Below the pieces are notes generated by a model. It did no database searches, had not been told where the DNA came from, and worked only from the letters and a program-made list of their open reading frames with translations. A program made the translations under genes and the position numbers. This document shows positions 19,314 to 28,655 of a stretch of DNA of 44,074 bases, in pieces. Source of the DNA: a virus; IMG/VR virus record IMGVR_UViG_3300046535_000173, positions 1 to 44,074 of that record. One strand, written 5' to 3'. Position 1 is the first letter of the stretch. The number at the start of each line of letters is the position of its first letter.

Positions 19314-22300
19314 TCAGTGCTTGGGTGCCCGGCCCAGCGCCACGCCTTCGGCCACGTCGAGCGCGTCTTTCGGATGCTGCTTGCCGCTCGCCACGTCGGC
19401 GAGGTATTGCGCTGAGCCACCGGCCTGGCCGAGCCCCGGAATGTGCAGCCCCATACCGACAGCGTTCGAGATGTCCTTGATCGGCGCGTTGACGTGCTGA
19501 CCGGTCGCGAGGCGATAGACATCCTTGCCCGCGCCGACGAGCGTATTCAGGAACGATTCGACGCCGACCTGGCCTGCGTGGCTGTAGCCCTCGACCATCG
19601 CTGCGGCGTCACGCACGAACGGCACCATACCTGCGACTTCAATAGCGATCGACTTGCCGATCCAGTGCGCCCAGCCGTCTTTATCTTTCGGCGGTCCTTC
19701 GGTCAGATACCCGGCCCAAATCGCGGGCACGATCAGCGCCATGAATCCGCGCGCGAGCGTTTGCGGGTTGCTGATTCCGGCCGTCTTCAGCTTGTCGGCG
19801 ATGTCGGCCGCCTGCCCATAGCTGTTGTTCATGAAGCCGTACAGCGTCGTGAACATCTTCACGGCTTCGCTCGAGTTGTTGATCACCATCGAGCGTGCAG
19901 TCGTGATGTTGCTGCCGTGGGCTTCGCGCACAACCTTGTTCGCGTAGGCGACGGCCTGTTCTTCCGTCATCGGCTCGCCTGTGCCGCCCATGTTCTTCGG
20001 AATGCCCACCGTGATTGCGCGGTCGTACGCGGCCCACGCAGTCGGTACCGCGGTCATCATGTCGGACCACGCGACGGCGGCATGGCCGAAGCGTTCGGCC
20101 TTGCTGATCTTGCTTTCCGGCTCGAACAGGTTCGCCGACATTGCGCGGAAGTCGCGGTCCTGCTGCAGCAGCCGCGCGCGGATCTCCGGGAACTTCTCCT
20201 GCGCGCCGCGGATTTCCTCGGCGTAGTTCGTGCCCATAGCAGCAAAGCGCGCGGCGAGGAACTTCTCACCGCCGCCTGTGAAATAGCCGCCCGTCTTGAT
20301 CGCCGCCGAACCGCCATGCTTAAGCACGGTCGAGATGCGGAAGGCGATGCCGTTGATCACGATACCGGTGCGCGTGTATTGCAGGATCTTGCCCAGCGCG
20401 CCGATCTCGCGGTCCTGATTGTCGGCGTTCGCGGTCTTGCCGAGCCACTCCTGCAGCGAGCGGTACGCTTCCGGCCCGTAGGTCTTCTGGAACTGGCGGC
20501 GGAAATCCCCGTTGCTGATGATCTTGTGCACGTCGATCAGTGTCTCGCGGTACGCGAGATCGTGAATCGACTCGGTCATCGTCTGCGGGATCGTGTGGAA
20601 GTCGAGATCCACGACGTCGGTATAGCCCTGGTTACGTGCGTTCAGCGAGCCGTTCGTCGTGGTGTCGGGGCGATAGTACGACTTGCCGAACAAGCCTTCG
20701 CCCGGATCGATAGCCCGGCCGGCGGATTCGATCTGCCCGCGCCGCGAGCGCAGCGGGTCGTACTTGATCGCGGCATAACCGCCGCGCATCTCGCCGAACT
20801 TCGTCTGGAAAGCGCGCGGCTCGATGCGCTCGGGTGACGTGTTGCCCAGGCGCTGGTTCATCGCGACCATGTCCGGCCAGTGCTTGTCGTACTGGTCCCA
20901 CACCGACTGCACGGCCTTCCAGTCTTTCTCGGTCATGTTGTCGTGCAGGAAGCGCCACACGTCGGTTGCGTTCCACTTCCAGCCCGACGTCAGCTTGTCG
21001 AAGTTCGACTCATTGCCCACGTGCAGCGCAATACCGATCATGCGGCCGCGCGTAATCCGCAGCGGTACCTGCTGGTTATCGGTGCTGCGGTTCACGTCCA
21101 TCAGCTTCGTGTTCGTGACGCCTTCCTTAAGGCTGTCCTGCCACTCGCGCCCGAGATGGTCGGCCATCTTCTGGAAGTCGTCGGACATACCTTTCAGCAT
21201 GTCGATCTCGCGGTAGTTCGCGCGGAACACCGGCTCATAGATCGCTTCACCGAACGGTCCCAGCAGTTCGTGCATGTCGTACTGGTTGCGCTTGTACTCC
21301 TGCGGCTTGAGCTGGGCGCGGATCGCGCGCAGTTGCGACGTCAGGTGATCGAGCGAGATCTTGAACGGGTTGTTGCTGCGATCCGCAGGCTTGTCGAAAA
21401 TCTCAGCATCGCTGAACTGCTCGCCGCGCGCCTGCATCTTCGGGATCAGATGCTCGGTGACGTATTGCTGCACATCCTGCTTTTCGCCGTTGATCGTCGC
21501 GGTCTTGCGGTCGCGGCCGATCTTTTCGAGCGACTTCACCGCGTCGGTCAGTCCGCGAAACTGCTCCATCGTCATGTCGCGGTACGGCGTGCGGAACGTG
21601 GGGTTCAGCATATCCGGCGAAACGTTCGGCGCCATGCCAAGCGCGGTCTGCGATTCGACCCACTTCTCAAGGTTGATCTGCTGGCGCGTCGGTGTGTCAA
21701 CCGGATTCGTGCGCAGGTCGAAGCGCGCGAGCATGTCGTCGATCTGGTCGCGCACGTCTACGTCGATCTTCGCGCGGGTGCTTTCCTTATTGAACTTCTT
21801 CAGGTACTGCAGCGACTTGAGCACTTCGGCCGCAGCGGCGCGCGCGGTCTTCTCCAGCTGGTTGTTCAGCAACTGGTTACGCTTCTGCTGCGCGGCTTCG
21901 GCCAGGTCGCCTTTAAGCCGGGCAGCGTCAGCAGCGCGCGCCGCGCGCGCTTCGGCTGCGCCGTACTTCGACGCATTGATATCGCGCACGCGCGCCTTCG
22001 CGATCGTCGTCTCGGCTGCGGCTTTCGCCGCCTTTTCCAGCACCCGCACACCGCCCGTCGCTTTCGTCAGCGCCTTGTATTCGGTGGCGATGAAGCGCGT
22101 GCGAACTTCGTTGTGGATCGCCTGGTTGGCCGCGGCGTTCATTGCCTGTGGCGACGTGATGTCGCCGTACTTCTCAAGCATGCGCTGGTCGGTCAGCGCC
22201 TTGACGACTTCGCTGCGCGGTTCGGCGTCGGCGATTGCCTTCGTCATCTCGTCGGCATTGGCGAAGCCGAAGCGCTCGGCCACGAGATCAGCGGGCAGTT

Positions 22301-25300
22301 GGTGTTCCTTGTTCGCCTGCCCGAGCAGAAAGTCTTGCGCCGCGTACGCCGGTTCTTTGGCGACATCCTCGATCACCTGTTCGCGGATCGCCGCGCGCTT
22401 GGCCGCCACGTCGGCGCGCACTTCCTTGCTCGCGCGATCCTTGGCGATCTCGGTGAAGCGCATATCGCGCAGCGTGCGCGCGGTCAGTTCGTCGGATGCT
22501 TCGAGCGTCGCTTCGTTGCCGAGCGCGTGATACGCCTGGAATTCTTCCGGCGTCATGCCGGCTTCTTCGGCCGTGGCGAACATCGGCGTGTACGCGCGCT
22601 CGGCTTCGGCACCGCGGATAGCGTCATTCGTCGCGAGCAGCCGGTCGAACACGCCGCGCACTTCGGGCGACAGTTGCACGTGCAGGTTCTGCAGCGAGCG
22701 GTACACGTTGATCATCCACGCGCGCACGCGCTGGAATACGCCCTGCAATTCCGGCGTCGGTGCCTTGCCTTCGAACAGGTACGCTTCGAAGCCGCGCGCA
22801 AACTGCTCATGCATGCCGCGCTTGTCTTCGAGCGACATCGTGCGCCAGGCTTCGGCAGCGGTCTGCGTTGCCGCGGCAGGGCGAGCGTTTCTAAATGCGC
22901 GTAGAGCAAGCGCCCCTTTCGTCAGCGTACCGAGCGATTCGCCACCCTCCAACACCGCGCCGCTATTTTGTGCGATGTCATAAAGGAAAGTGCCTAACCC
23001 CTTACGCTGAAAAGATTTGTCTATCTCCACATCGATAGCTTTTCCGCCTGCACTAAACGCCAAGTGCCCAATCTCGTTACCATCAGAATCGCGCGCGATG
23101 AGTTCGGCCGGGTCGTTAAACTGCGGTGTGTAACCGGGTGCGTACGCGCCGCCGCCGCGCGCCGGTTGGCGCTCGACCGTTATCTTTTGTCCGTCCTTGG
23201 TAGTAAAAATTCGGCTCTCGCCGTTTTGCATGGCGCTTGCATTAGCCGCCGATTCGGTATTGCCTTCAATACCGAGCCACTTCAGCACTGTGTCGAAGTC
23301 TTTGCCGACTTCCGGCAGGGTGCCATCCTTCGCCATGTGGCTGAGCATTTCCAGATGGAAGTGCCCCAGCTCGTGCACGAACGTCGACAGGTCGGCATCC
23401 TTGTTCAGCGTGATCGTGCTCGGCGCGCTGGTGATGTCGTCGGAGAACGACAGCTTGCCGCGTGCTTCCTGATTGAGCGCGTTAGCGCCCGGCGCATCTT
23501 CGGCGGTGATCCGCAGCGGGTAGCGCTCGAACATTGTTTCAGGCGACAGGCCCGCGCGCGCGCCGGCTGCGGTGTAGCTGTCGCGCACGAGCGCCGCGTA
23601 CACCTTGTTCACGTCGGGGCGGAAACGGTTCGCCTGCGTGAGCTGGTCGAGCACGGTGTCGTGCACCACCTGTGCGGATTGCGCGACTGCGGCGTCGTTC
23701 GCCTTGTCCGCGCTCGCGGCTTCGGTGGCCTGCTTGAACGTGTCGACGTGCGACTGGTAAAACTCCTGCGCCTGCTGCTGCGTCATGCCGTCGGGGTCGG
23801 TCTTCAGGTGCGGCATGAGCGAATCGCCCAGCGGGCCGCCCGCGATGTGCGTCGCGAAGTCTTCGACCGGGATCGACACGTCACCGCCCGTCGCGAGCGC
23901 TTCGGGCAACTGCTGCGCAACGCGCGGCATGGTCGACTCCACATCGCCGATCTTTACGCCCGACTGGTTCAGCGCGTTCGCGAGCGTGGCGCCGTCGACA
24001 TACACGTTTTGCACCGGGCCGTCGGCGTTGGCCGCCGCTACGAAATCCTTGAACGCCTGCGGATCGCGCGGGCGCAGCTTGGAGTTCGCCGCCGACGTGG
24101 CGAGATCGGACAGCGTCTGCGCGTCGCCCATTGCGACGTCGGCTTTTGCCGCGTCGCGCACCCATGCGCCTGTTGCCCGCCCGGCGCCGTGCAGCGCGAA
24201 GAACGAGTTGAGCCCGTAGTCCATCACCTTCTGAGCGGTCGAGCGATCATCCCCGATCGACGTGCCCTGAATCGCGTCCATCATGGCATTGACGCCGACG
24301 ACGCGCGCGATGGTCTGGACCGCGGTCGAGTCGGGCAGAATGCGCCCGGCCGCGCCGAATACGCCGCCCATTTCCGCGCCGTGCAAACCTTGCAGGCCGA
24401 TGGTCGTGAGCGCCGCTTCGGGGCTGCTCTGGTTGAGCGCGTCGCCCGTCGCGGTGATCGCGCTCGCGAGGCCGAGCGTCGACGCCTGTCCGATCACATC
24501 TTTAGTCGCGGCCTTCGCGAACGACTCGCCGGCCGCGTGCTCGAGCAGCGAGCCGCCGACTTTCTCGACGGCGCCGGCGGCCATCTTCAGCGGCGCACCC
24601 GTGACGAAGCCCGCCAATGCGCCGAGGCCGCTTGCGACCTGACCGGGCGTCGTTTGTGCCGGACCGTTGACATCGGGTGCGAGGCCAGCGGTGAACGAGT
24701 TCTCGAAGCCTTGCGCGAACTGCGTCGGGATCTCCGACATGCCGCCGACCGCGTCGCGCTCCTGCCCGACAGTCATGCCGTTCTGCTTCGCGTAATTCTG
24801 GATAAACGCCTGCGCGCTGCCGGCGCCTTGTGCATTGCCGGTCGGCACGGCATCGCCCAGGCCGAGCAGATTACGGCCCCAATTCAGCATGCGTTCGCGC
24901 AGCGGCAGCGGGGAGTTATCGGGCTGGAAATAGCCCGACGTGCCCGGCGCGAGCGGCACCGTATTGCCGGCCGGGCGGAGCGCGGCCGTCGCCTGCTCGA
25001 CTGACTGCAGGCCGCCCACGTCATCGTGCGCGATCTTCGCATTGTTCTGCGACTGGTAGAACGCGGCCGTGGTCGGGAACTGCTTGGCAAGGCTCTGAAA
25101 ATCGATGCTCGACACCGCGGCTTTTTGCTTCACCGCGTCAGGGAACGCACGCACGCTGTCGACCGGTGTGCCGGTCTGCTGCGCGAGGCGCTGCATTTCC
25201 GCCTCGTAATCGGGGTTCGCGCCGACCGCAAGCGCGATATTGCTTTGCGCTGTCTGCGCGGTGCTCGCGAGGTACGCGGCGGCAGGCGTCGGCGCGGCCG

Positions 25301-25373
25301 GGCCGGGGGCAACCGTGTCGGACTGGAAGGGGTTCGGCACGGTACCGCTCGTCGGGACAGTCAGGTCGGCCAT
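19314..25373 (-). CDS. very large internal virion (DNA-ejection type) protein with metallopeptidase and inserted acetyltransferase-like segment
   Basis: 2019 residues. A zinc-peptidase motif VHELGHFHLEML (HExxH at 667-671) continues at about 838-900 (EAWRTMSLEDKRGMHEQFARGFEAYLFEGKAP), the usual second half of this phage-protein domain. Between them (about 705-830) sits a GNAT-like segment with IGHLAF and FQRKGLGTFLYDIA (Gly792 region), whose DNA (about 22885-23270) is less GC-rich than its surroundings. Helical coiled-coil regions follow (about 1030-1230). The C-terminal region (about 1640-1990) includes RSMVINNSSEAVKMFTTLYGF, typical of such giant proteins. Position after gp13- to gp16-like genes suggests ejection with the DNA. 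Confidence 0.82.
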   Translation of the reverse strand: MADLTVPTSGTVPNPFQSDTVAPGPAAPTPAAAYLASTAQTAQSNIALAVGANPDYEAEMQRLAQQTGTPVDSVRAFPDAVKQKAAVSSIDFQSLAKQFPTTAAFYQSQNNAKIAHDDVGGLQSVEQATAALRPAGNTVPLAPGTSGYFQPDNSPLPLRERMLNWGRNLLGLGDAVPTGNAQGAGSAQAFIQNYAKQNGMTVGQERDAVGGMSEIPTQFAQGFENSFTAGLAPDVNGPAQTTPGQVASGLGALAGFVTGAPLKMAAGAVEKVGGSLLEHAAGESFAKAATKDVIGQASTLGLASAITATGDALNQSSPEAALTTIGLQGLHGAEMGGVFGAAGRILPDSTAVQTIARVVGVNAMMDAIQGTSIGDDRSTAQKVMDYGLNSFFALHGAGRATGAWVRDAAKADVAMGDAQTLSDLATSAANSKLRPRDPQAFKDFVAAANADGPVQNVYVDGATLANALNQSGVKIGDVESTMPRVAQQLPEALATGGDVSIPVEDFATHIAGGPLGDSLMPHLKTDPDGMTQQQAQEFYQSHVDTFKQATEAASADKANDAAVAQSAQVVHDTVLDQLTQANRFRPDVNKVYAALVRDSYTAAGARAGLSPETMFERYPLRITAEDAPGANALNQEARGKLSFSDDITSAPSTITLNKDADLSTFVHELGHFHLEMLSHMAKDGTLPEVGKDFDTVLKWLGIEGNTESAANASAMQNGESRIFTTKDGQKITVERQPARGGGAYAPGYTPQFNDPAELIARDSDGNEIGHLAFSAGGKAIDVEIDKSFQRKGLGTFLYDIAQNSGAVLEGGESLGTLTKGALALRAFRNARPAAATQTAAEAWRTMSLEDKRGMHEQFARGFEAYLFEGKAPTPELQGVFQRVRAWMINVYRSLQNLHVQLSPEVRGVFDRLLATNDAIRGAEAERAYTPMFATAEEAGMTPEEFQAYHALGNEATLEASDELTARTLRDMRFTEIAKDRASKEVRADVAAKRAAIREQVIEDVAKEPAYAAQDFLLGQANKEHQLPADLVAERFGFANADEMTKAIADAEPRSEVVKALTDQRMLEKYGDITSPQAMNAAANQAIHNEVRTRFIATEYKALTKATGGVRVLEKAAKAAAETTIAKARVRDINASKYGAAEARAARAADAARLKGDLAEAAQQKRNQLLNNQLEKTARAAAAEVLKSLQYLKKFNKESTRAKIDVDVRDQIDDMLARFDLRTNPVDTPTRQQINLEKWVESQTALGMAPNVSPDMLNPTFRTPYRDMTMEQFRGLTDAVKSLEKIGRDRKTATINGEKQDVQQYVTEHLIPKMQARGEQFSDAEIFDKPADRSNNPFKISLDHLTSQLRAIRAQLKPQEYKRNQYDMHELLGPFGEAIYEPVFRANYREIDMLKGMSDDFQKMADHLGREWQDSLKEGVTNTKLMDVNRSTDNQQVPLRITRGRMIGIALHVGNESNFDKLTSGWKWNATDVWRFLHDNMTEKDWKAVQSVWDQYDKHWPDMVAMNQRLGNTSPERIEPRAFQTKFGEMRGGYAAIKYDPLRSRRGQIESAGRAIDPGEGLFGKSYYRPDTTTNGSLNARNQGYTDVVDLDFHTIPQTMTESIHDLAYRETLIDVHKIISNGDFRRQFQKTYGPEAYRSLQEWLGKTANADNQDREIGALGKILQYTRTGIVINGIAFRISTVLKHGGSAAIKTGGYFTGGGEKFLAARFAAMGTNYAEEIRGAQEKFPEIRARLLQQDRDFRAMSANLFEPESKISKAERFGHAAVAWSDMMTAVPTAWAAYDRAITVGIPKNMGGTGEPMTEEQAVAYANKVVREAHGSNITTARSMVINNSSEAVKMFTTLYGFMNNSYGQAADIADKLKTAGISNPQTLARGFMALIVPAIWAGYLTEGPPKDKDGWAHWIGKSIAIEVAGMVPFVRDAAAMVEGYSHAGQVGVESFLNTLVGAGKDVYRLATGQHVNAPIKDISNAVGMGLHIPGLGQAGGSAQYLADVASGKQHPKDALDVAEGVALGRAPKH

Positions 25374-27566
25374 TTACGGGTTGCTCGCGGTTCGGGATTG
25401 CGCGGTTTTGAAGTGCCAGTACGCGCCAAGCAGTTGGCCCGGCGTCGGATTGGATACACCATTTGCCTTTAAGTCCGCGACGAGCTTCGGCTTCACGTCG
25501 TCGGGGATATCGTTCGGCGTCATCGACATCATGTTCAGCGTCGTGTTCGCGCGCGGGATCTTCGCGATGCCCAGGTCGAGGACATTGCCGAACGTGACCG
25601 ACTTCGTGAACAGCGTGTCGATGTGCTTCTCGATGTCGGCTTCGGTGAACTTCTTTCCGGCCTGGTGCTGCGCCTCGAGAATGCTTTCGTTCACGAACTG
25701 ACGGATCGCGCCAACCTGCGACACGGCATCGGGGTCGGAGTTGAATCCCGTCATCTTCGGGTACGGATTCATGCCCATAGATTGCAGACGCTGCGACAGT
25801 GTTTCGTTCACCGCGCGCAGGTTCAGACTTCCCGGTGCGTTCGAGCCTGTGTTATTGATCAGGTCGGCGCGCTGCTTGGACAGCGTCTTGAAGTCATCGA
25901 CCGACAGGTTTTGCGCCTGTACCTGCCACTGGTCGTTCGTCATGTTCGCCATGATCTGCGGCGATGTGACGAGCGTCTGGTAAAGCGCGGTGTTCGTCGT
26001 GTTCGTGCCTTCCGACATGTTCTTCGCGAACGACTGCAGGCCCGGCAGATCCTTCGGATTGACGGCCGCCAGATCGGCGGGATTGATCGACGCCCAGTTG
26101 CCGCGGTTCGCCGACAGCGTGCGCTGCACCTGTGCGACTGCTGCGGTGTCGCGCTGCTCGATCGCTTCGGTCTGTTCCTTGTATTGCTGCGTCGCGAGCG
26201 TCACGGCCTGCTGCATCCATTCCGGCTTCTGCTGCAGGATCGGGTTCGCGCGCACCTGTGCGATCACGTCGGCCAGCGCCGGGCGCGTGGTGTTGACGGC
26301 GCCAGACTGGTAGGCCGCGACGTTCTTCTGCACATAGGCTTGACCTTCAGGCGAAATGAACTGCATCCACGCATTCGGGGTTCCGGCCTGCTGCGCTTTT
26401 TGAAGCGCGGTGTCCATCGCACCACTACCATCGTGATAGGCCGCCCAAGCCTTTGCAGGGTCGCCGTACTTCTGGACAAGCGCCGTCAAAAGCTGCGTGC
26501 CGACACGGTTGTACTCGGCCGGTGAATCATTCGCCGCTGGCGCGATACCAAAGCCGGGGTCGCCCGCCGTAGATTTGACGACTTGGTATTTGTACTTCGC
26601 GCCTGTCGGCGAAGTTACCGGCGTCCCGTCGGCGTTGTAGTCTTTACTGCCCGACTCGCTTTGTGCGGTGATCGTCAGCATGCGCGACAGGGGGCTGTTC
26701 GAAAGCTGCGGCCCTACGCTCGACATCACATTCGCGACTGTCGTCGCCGCGACCTGCGTACCGATGTAGGTGTTCAGCTTGCCGTTCACCTTGAGGATGT
26801 CGTCGGCCGTCATCTGCGGCGAATACTTCGCCAGCAACTGATTCGCGTAGGTTGTTTGGCCCTGCTGCAATGCGGTGTCGATCGCACCAACCAGCGCGTT
26901 GCTGGTCATCGTCAACTGGTTGGCTTCGATCTCGGTGGCCGCGCTGCCGTTGATCTTGCCCGCTTCATACGTCGCGGCCTTGATCGCCTGCAGCCCTGCG
27001 TCGATCTGCTCGGGGTTGTTGTAATTCAACCCGACCTGATTCGTCGCCAGCTTGACGGTGCCTTGCTGGGTCGACAGGGCGTAAGCCTTGAACTGCTGGC
27101 CTTCCCACTGCGTCGTTTGCCCGTGGAACTGCGTAGCGATGTCGCGCGCCTGTTCCTGGAACATGCGCAGCTGCATCGGGTTCGACAGCGACGCGCTGAT
27201 CTGCGATGCGCTGTCGGTGAGCTTGCCCGTCATCTCGTCGGCGAGGCTCATGCCGCTCGGCCGCTGGATCGCGTTGATACCCGTTTGCGACATGACGCCG
27301 CCTTGCGGGTTGTACATCAGATCCTGCTGCGTCGTCTTGAGCTGGTTGACGGCGTCGTTCACGCGCGTCTGGTTCGCCAGATTCTGCGCGTCGATCGCCA
27401 TCTGCGATTGCGCGTTCGCGGCCTGCCCGAGCGCGTCGCCGGCCTGGCTGAACTGCTGCGCACCCTGATCGAGCAGGCTCGCGGTAACCGCCGTCGATCC
27501 TTGAAAATCGGGCGCCTGGCTTGGGGTGACCTGTTGTGACGGGTCGAGTGACGGAACGACGGGCAT
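25374..27566 (-). CDS. internal virion protein with lytic transglycosylase domain (T7 gp16-like role)
   Basis: 730 residues. The N-terminal part is Gln/Ala-rich helical (LLDQGAQQFSQAGDALGQAANAQSQM). At about 295-400 there is a lytic transglycosylase-like domain: ITAQSESGSKDY, with probable catalytic Glu304, then DPGFGIAPA and YGDPAKAWAAYHDG. It would locally open peptidoglycan during DNA entry. The SLT part is slightly less GC-rich, and its central loop (GAKYKYQVVKSTAG) lacks the usual Gly-Leu-Met-Q pattern. It is directly followed by the giant protein (TAA then ATG). Confidence 0.8.
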   Translation of the reverse strand: MPVVPSLDPSQQVTPSQAPDFQGSTAVTASLLDQGAQQFSQAGDALGQAANAQSQMAIDAQNLANQTRVNDAVNQLKTTQQDLMYNPQGGVMSQTGINAIQRPSGMSLADEMTGKLTDSASQISASLSNPMQLRMFQEQARDIATQFHGQTTQWEGQQFKAYALSTQQGTVKLATNQVGLNYNNPEQIDAGLQAIKAATYEAGKINGSAATEIEANQLTMTSNALVGAIDTALQQGQTTYANQLLAKYSPQMTADDILKVNGKLNTYIGTQVAATTVANVMSSVGPQLSNSPLSRMLTITAQSESGSKDYNADGTPVTSPTGAKYKYQVVKSTAGDPGFGIAPAANDSPAEYNRVGTQLLTALVQKYGDPAKAWAAYHDGSGAMDTALQKAQQAGTPNAWMQFISPEGQAYVQKNVAAYQSGAVNTTRPALADVIAQVRANPILQQKPEWMQQAVTLATQQYKEQTEAIEQRDTAAVAQVQRTLSANRGNWASINPADLAAVNPKDLPGLQSFAKNMSEGTNTTNTALYQTLVTSPQIMANMTNDQWQVQAQNLSVDDFKTLSKQRADLINNTGSNAPGSLNLRAVNETLSQRLQSMGMNPYPKMTGFNSDPDAVSQVGAIRQFVNESILEAQHQAGKKFTEADIEKHIDTLFTKSVTFGNVLDLGIAKIPRANTTLNMMSMTPNDIPDDVKPKLVADLKANGVSNPTPGQLLGAYWHFKTAQSRTASNP

Positions 27567-28195
27567 CAGCTAACCCCTGCGCGTTGATTGCGGTACCAGT
27601 TCGACGCCACGCCCGTGGCCGATGTGAGCAGCGACGACGCGCCCGAAAGGAGCGGGCTTACCGATGCACCGGCCGCCCGGTACGCCGCCGAGTTCGCGAT
27701 ATCGCTTTGCTCCTGCTGCGTGTAACCCATAGCGGCGCGCGCGGCGTTGGCGGTGATCGTCTGGACGTTCTGGTCGGTGATGTACTTCGTGCTTTCCTGC
27801 ACGTTCTGCGCGGTGCCCGCGGCAGTCACGTCGACACCATTCGCGGCCATCGCCGCGCGTTGCGACGCGACGGTCTGTGCGCCTTTGGTCTCGACGTTTG
27901 CTGCTTGTGCGATGCCGGTGGTAACGGCGCTGGCCGCCGCGCCTTCGGCGTTCTTCGCGTTCGCCAGAAGCTGGTCGGCTTGCGCGTTGTCCGCGGTGAT
28001 GGTGTTATTTGCCTTGGACAGCGCGCCGATCAGGCTGAATGCGCCGCCGACCGCCCCGAGTGCAAGGTTGGTATTCGCGGGCGTGAAGATGCTCGATGTG
28101 CTGGCCGGTGACGAGCCGCCGAACGCGTAGGGCGCACCGCTGCCCGTCGTCGCGCTGGCGGCACTGGCTGCGGTCGCAAGATTGGGCAGACACAT
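27566..28195 (-). CDS. internal virion protein (T7 gp14-like)
   Basis: 209 residues from ATG 28195, which overlaps the preceding stop (TAATG). The N-terminus MCLPNLATAASAASA, a hydrophobic Gly/Ala segment (LALGAVGGAFSLIGALSK, about 44-61) and the long helical middle (DNAQADQLLANAKNAEGAAASAV) are what is seen in T7 gp14-type core proteins that insert in the outer membrane on infection. The region ends before the transglycosylase protein. Family assignment rests on position, length and N-terminal pattern. Confidence 0.7.
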   Translation of the reverse strand: MCLPNLATAASAASATTGSGAPYAFGGSSPASTSSIFTPANTNLALGAVGGAFSLIGALSKANNTITADNAQADQLLANAKNAEGAAASAVTTGIAQAANVETKGAQTVASQRAAMAANGVDVTAAGTAQNVQESTKYITDQNVQTITANAARAAMGYTQQEQSDIANSAAYRAAGASVSPLLSGASSLLTSATGVASNWYRNQRAGVS

Positions 28196-28653
28196 TATCG
28201 TTTCATCCCGAAGCGGTGGAACGGCAAGCCGAAAACGCCGTAGGGCTCTGTTTCTTTCTGGACGGTGAAGCCAAGACGCGCGAGCCAGTACACAGACTTG
28301 AGGCTGCGCGCGTCTACGTAGTTCAGCAGCGTCGCGTATTTGTTGTTCATTAAGGTTACGTACGCGCGCCCGAGCCGGGTCAACTGCTTCGGTGCGCGCT
28401 CGAGCGCAGGCGTGCCGAGCATCCACGGCACGCCGATACCCTGTGCCGGCGTGACGCCGAACAGGCCGGCGGGCTCACCGTCGACTTCGATCGTCCAGAG
28501 CAGCGTCGACGTCTGCGCGCCCTGTTGCATGATCGTGAGGCAGTCGCGATGCCCGACCGATCCGTGTATTTCCTCGATATCGGCCACGCGCAGATTTGCG
28601 GCGACCGCTTCGATATCACCTTCGCGAGTGTTGCGTACGATCAGCTTTGCCAC
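28195..28653 (-). CDS. T7 gp13-like (DUF2833) internal virion/GNAT-fold protein
   Basis: 152 residues. The frame opens at TTG 28659, but GTG 28653 has AGGTGG six bases upstream and is preferred. The sequence VRNTREGDIEAVAANLRVADIEEIHGSVGH, then TLLWTIEVDGEPAGLFGVTPAQGIGVPWMLGTPAL and a final RLGFTVQKETEPYG, fits DUF2833, a GNAT-like fold family that includes T7 gp13, needed for assembling the internal core. It lies between the tail tubular B-like gene and the gp14-like gene, as in T7-type gene order. Confidence 0.85.
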   Translation of the reverse strand: MAKLIVRNTREGDIEAVAANLRVADIEEIHGSVGHRDCLTIMQQGAQTSTLLWTIEVDGEPAGLFGVTPAQGIGVPWMLGTPALERAPKQLTRLGRAYVTLMNNKYATLLNYVDARSLKSVYWLARLGFTVQKETEPYGVFGLPFHRFGMKR

Positions 28654-28655
28654 CG

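Noticed and set aside
20880-25004. Frames of 674 and 646 residues on the plus strand
   Set aside because: Antisense shadows of the 2019-aa virion protein, Arg/Val/His-rich and without domains.
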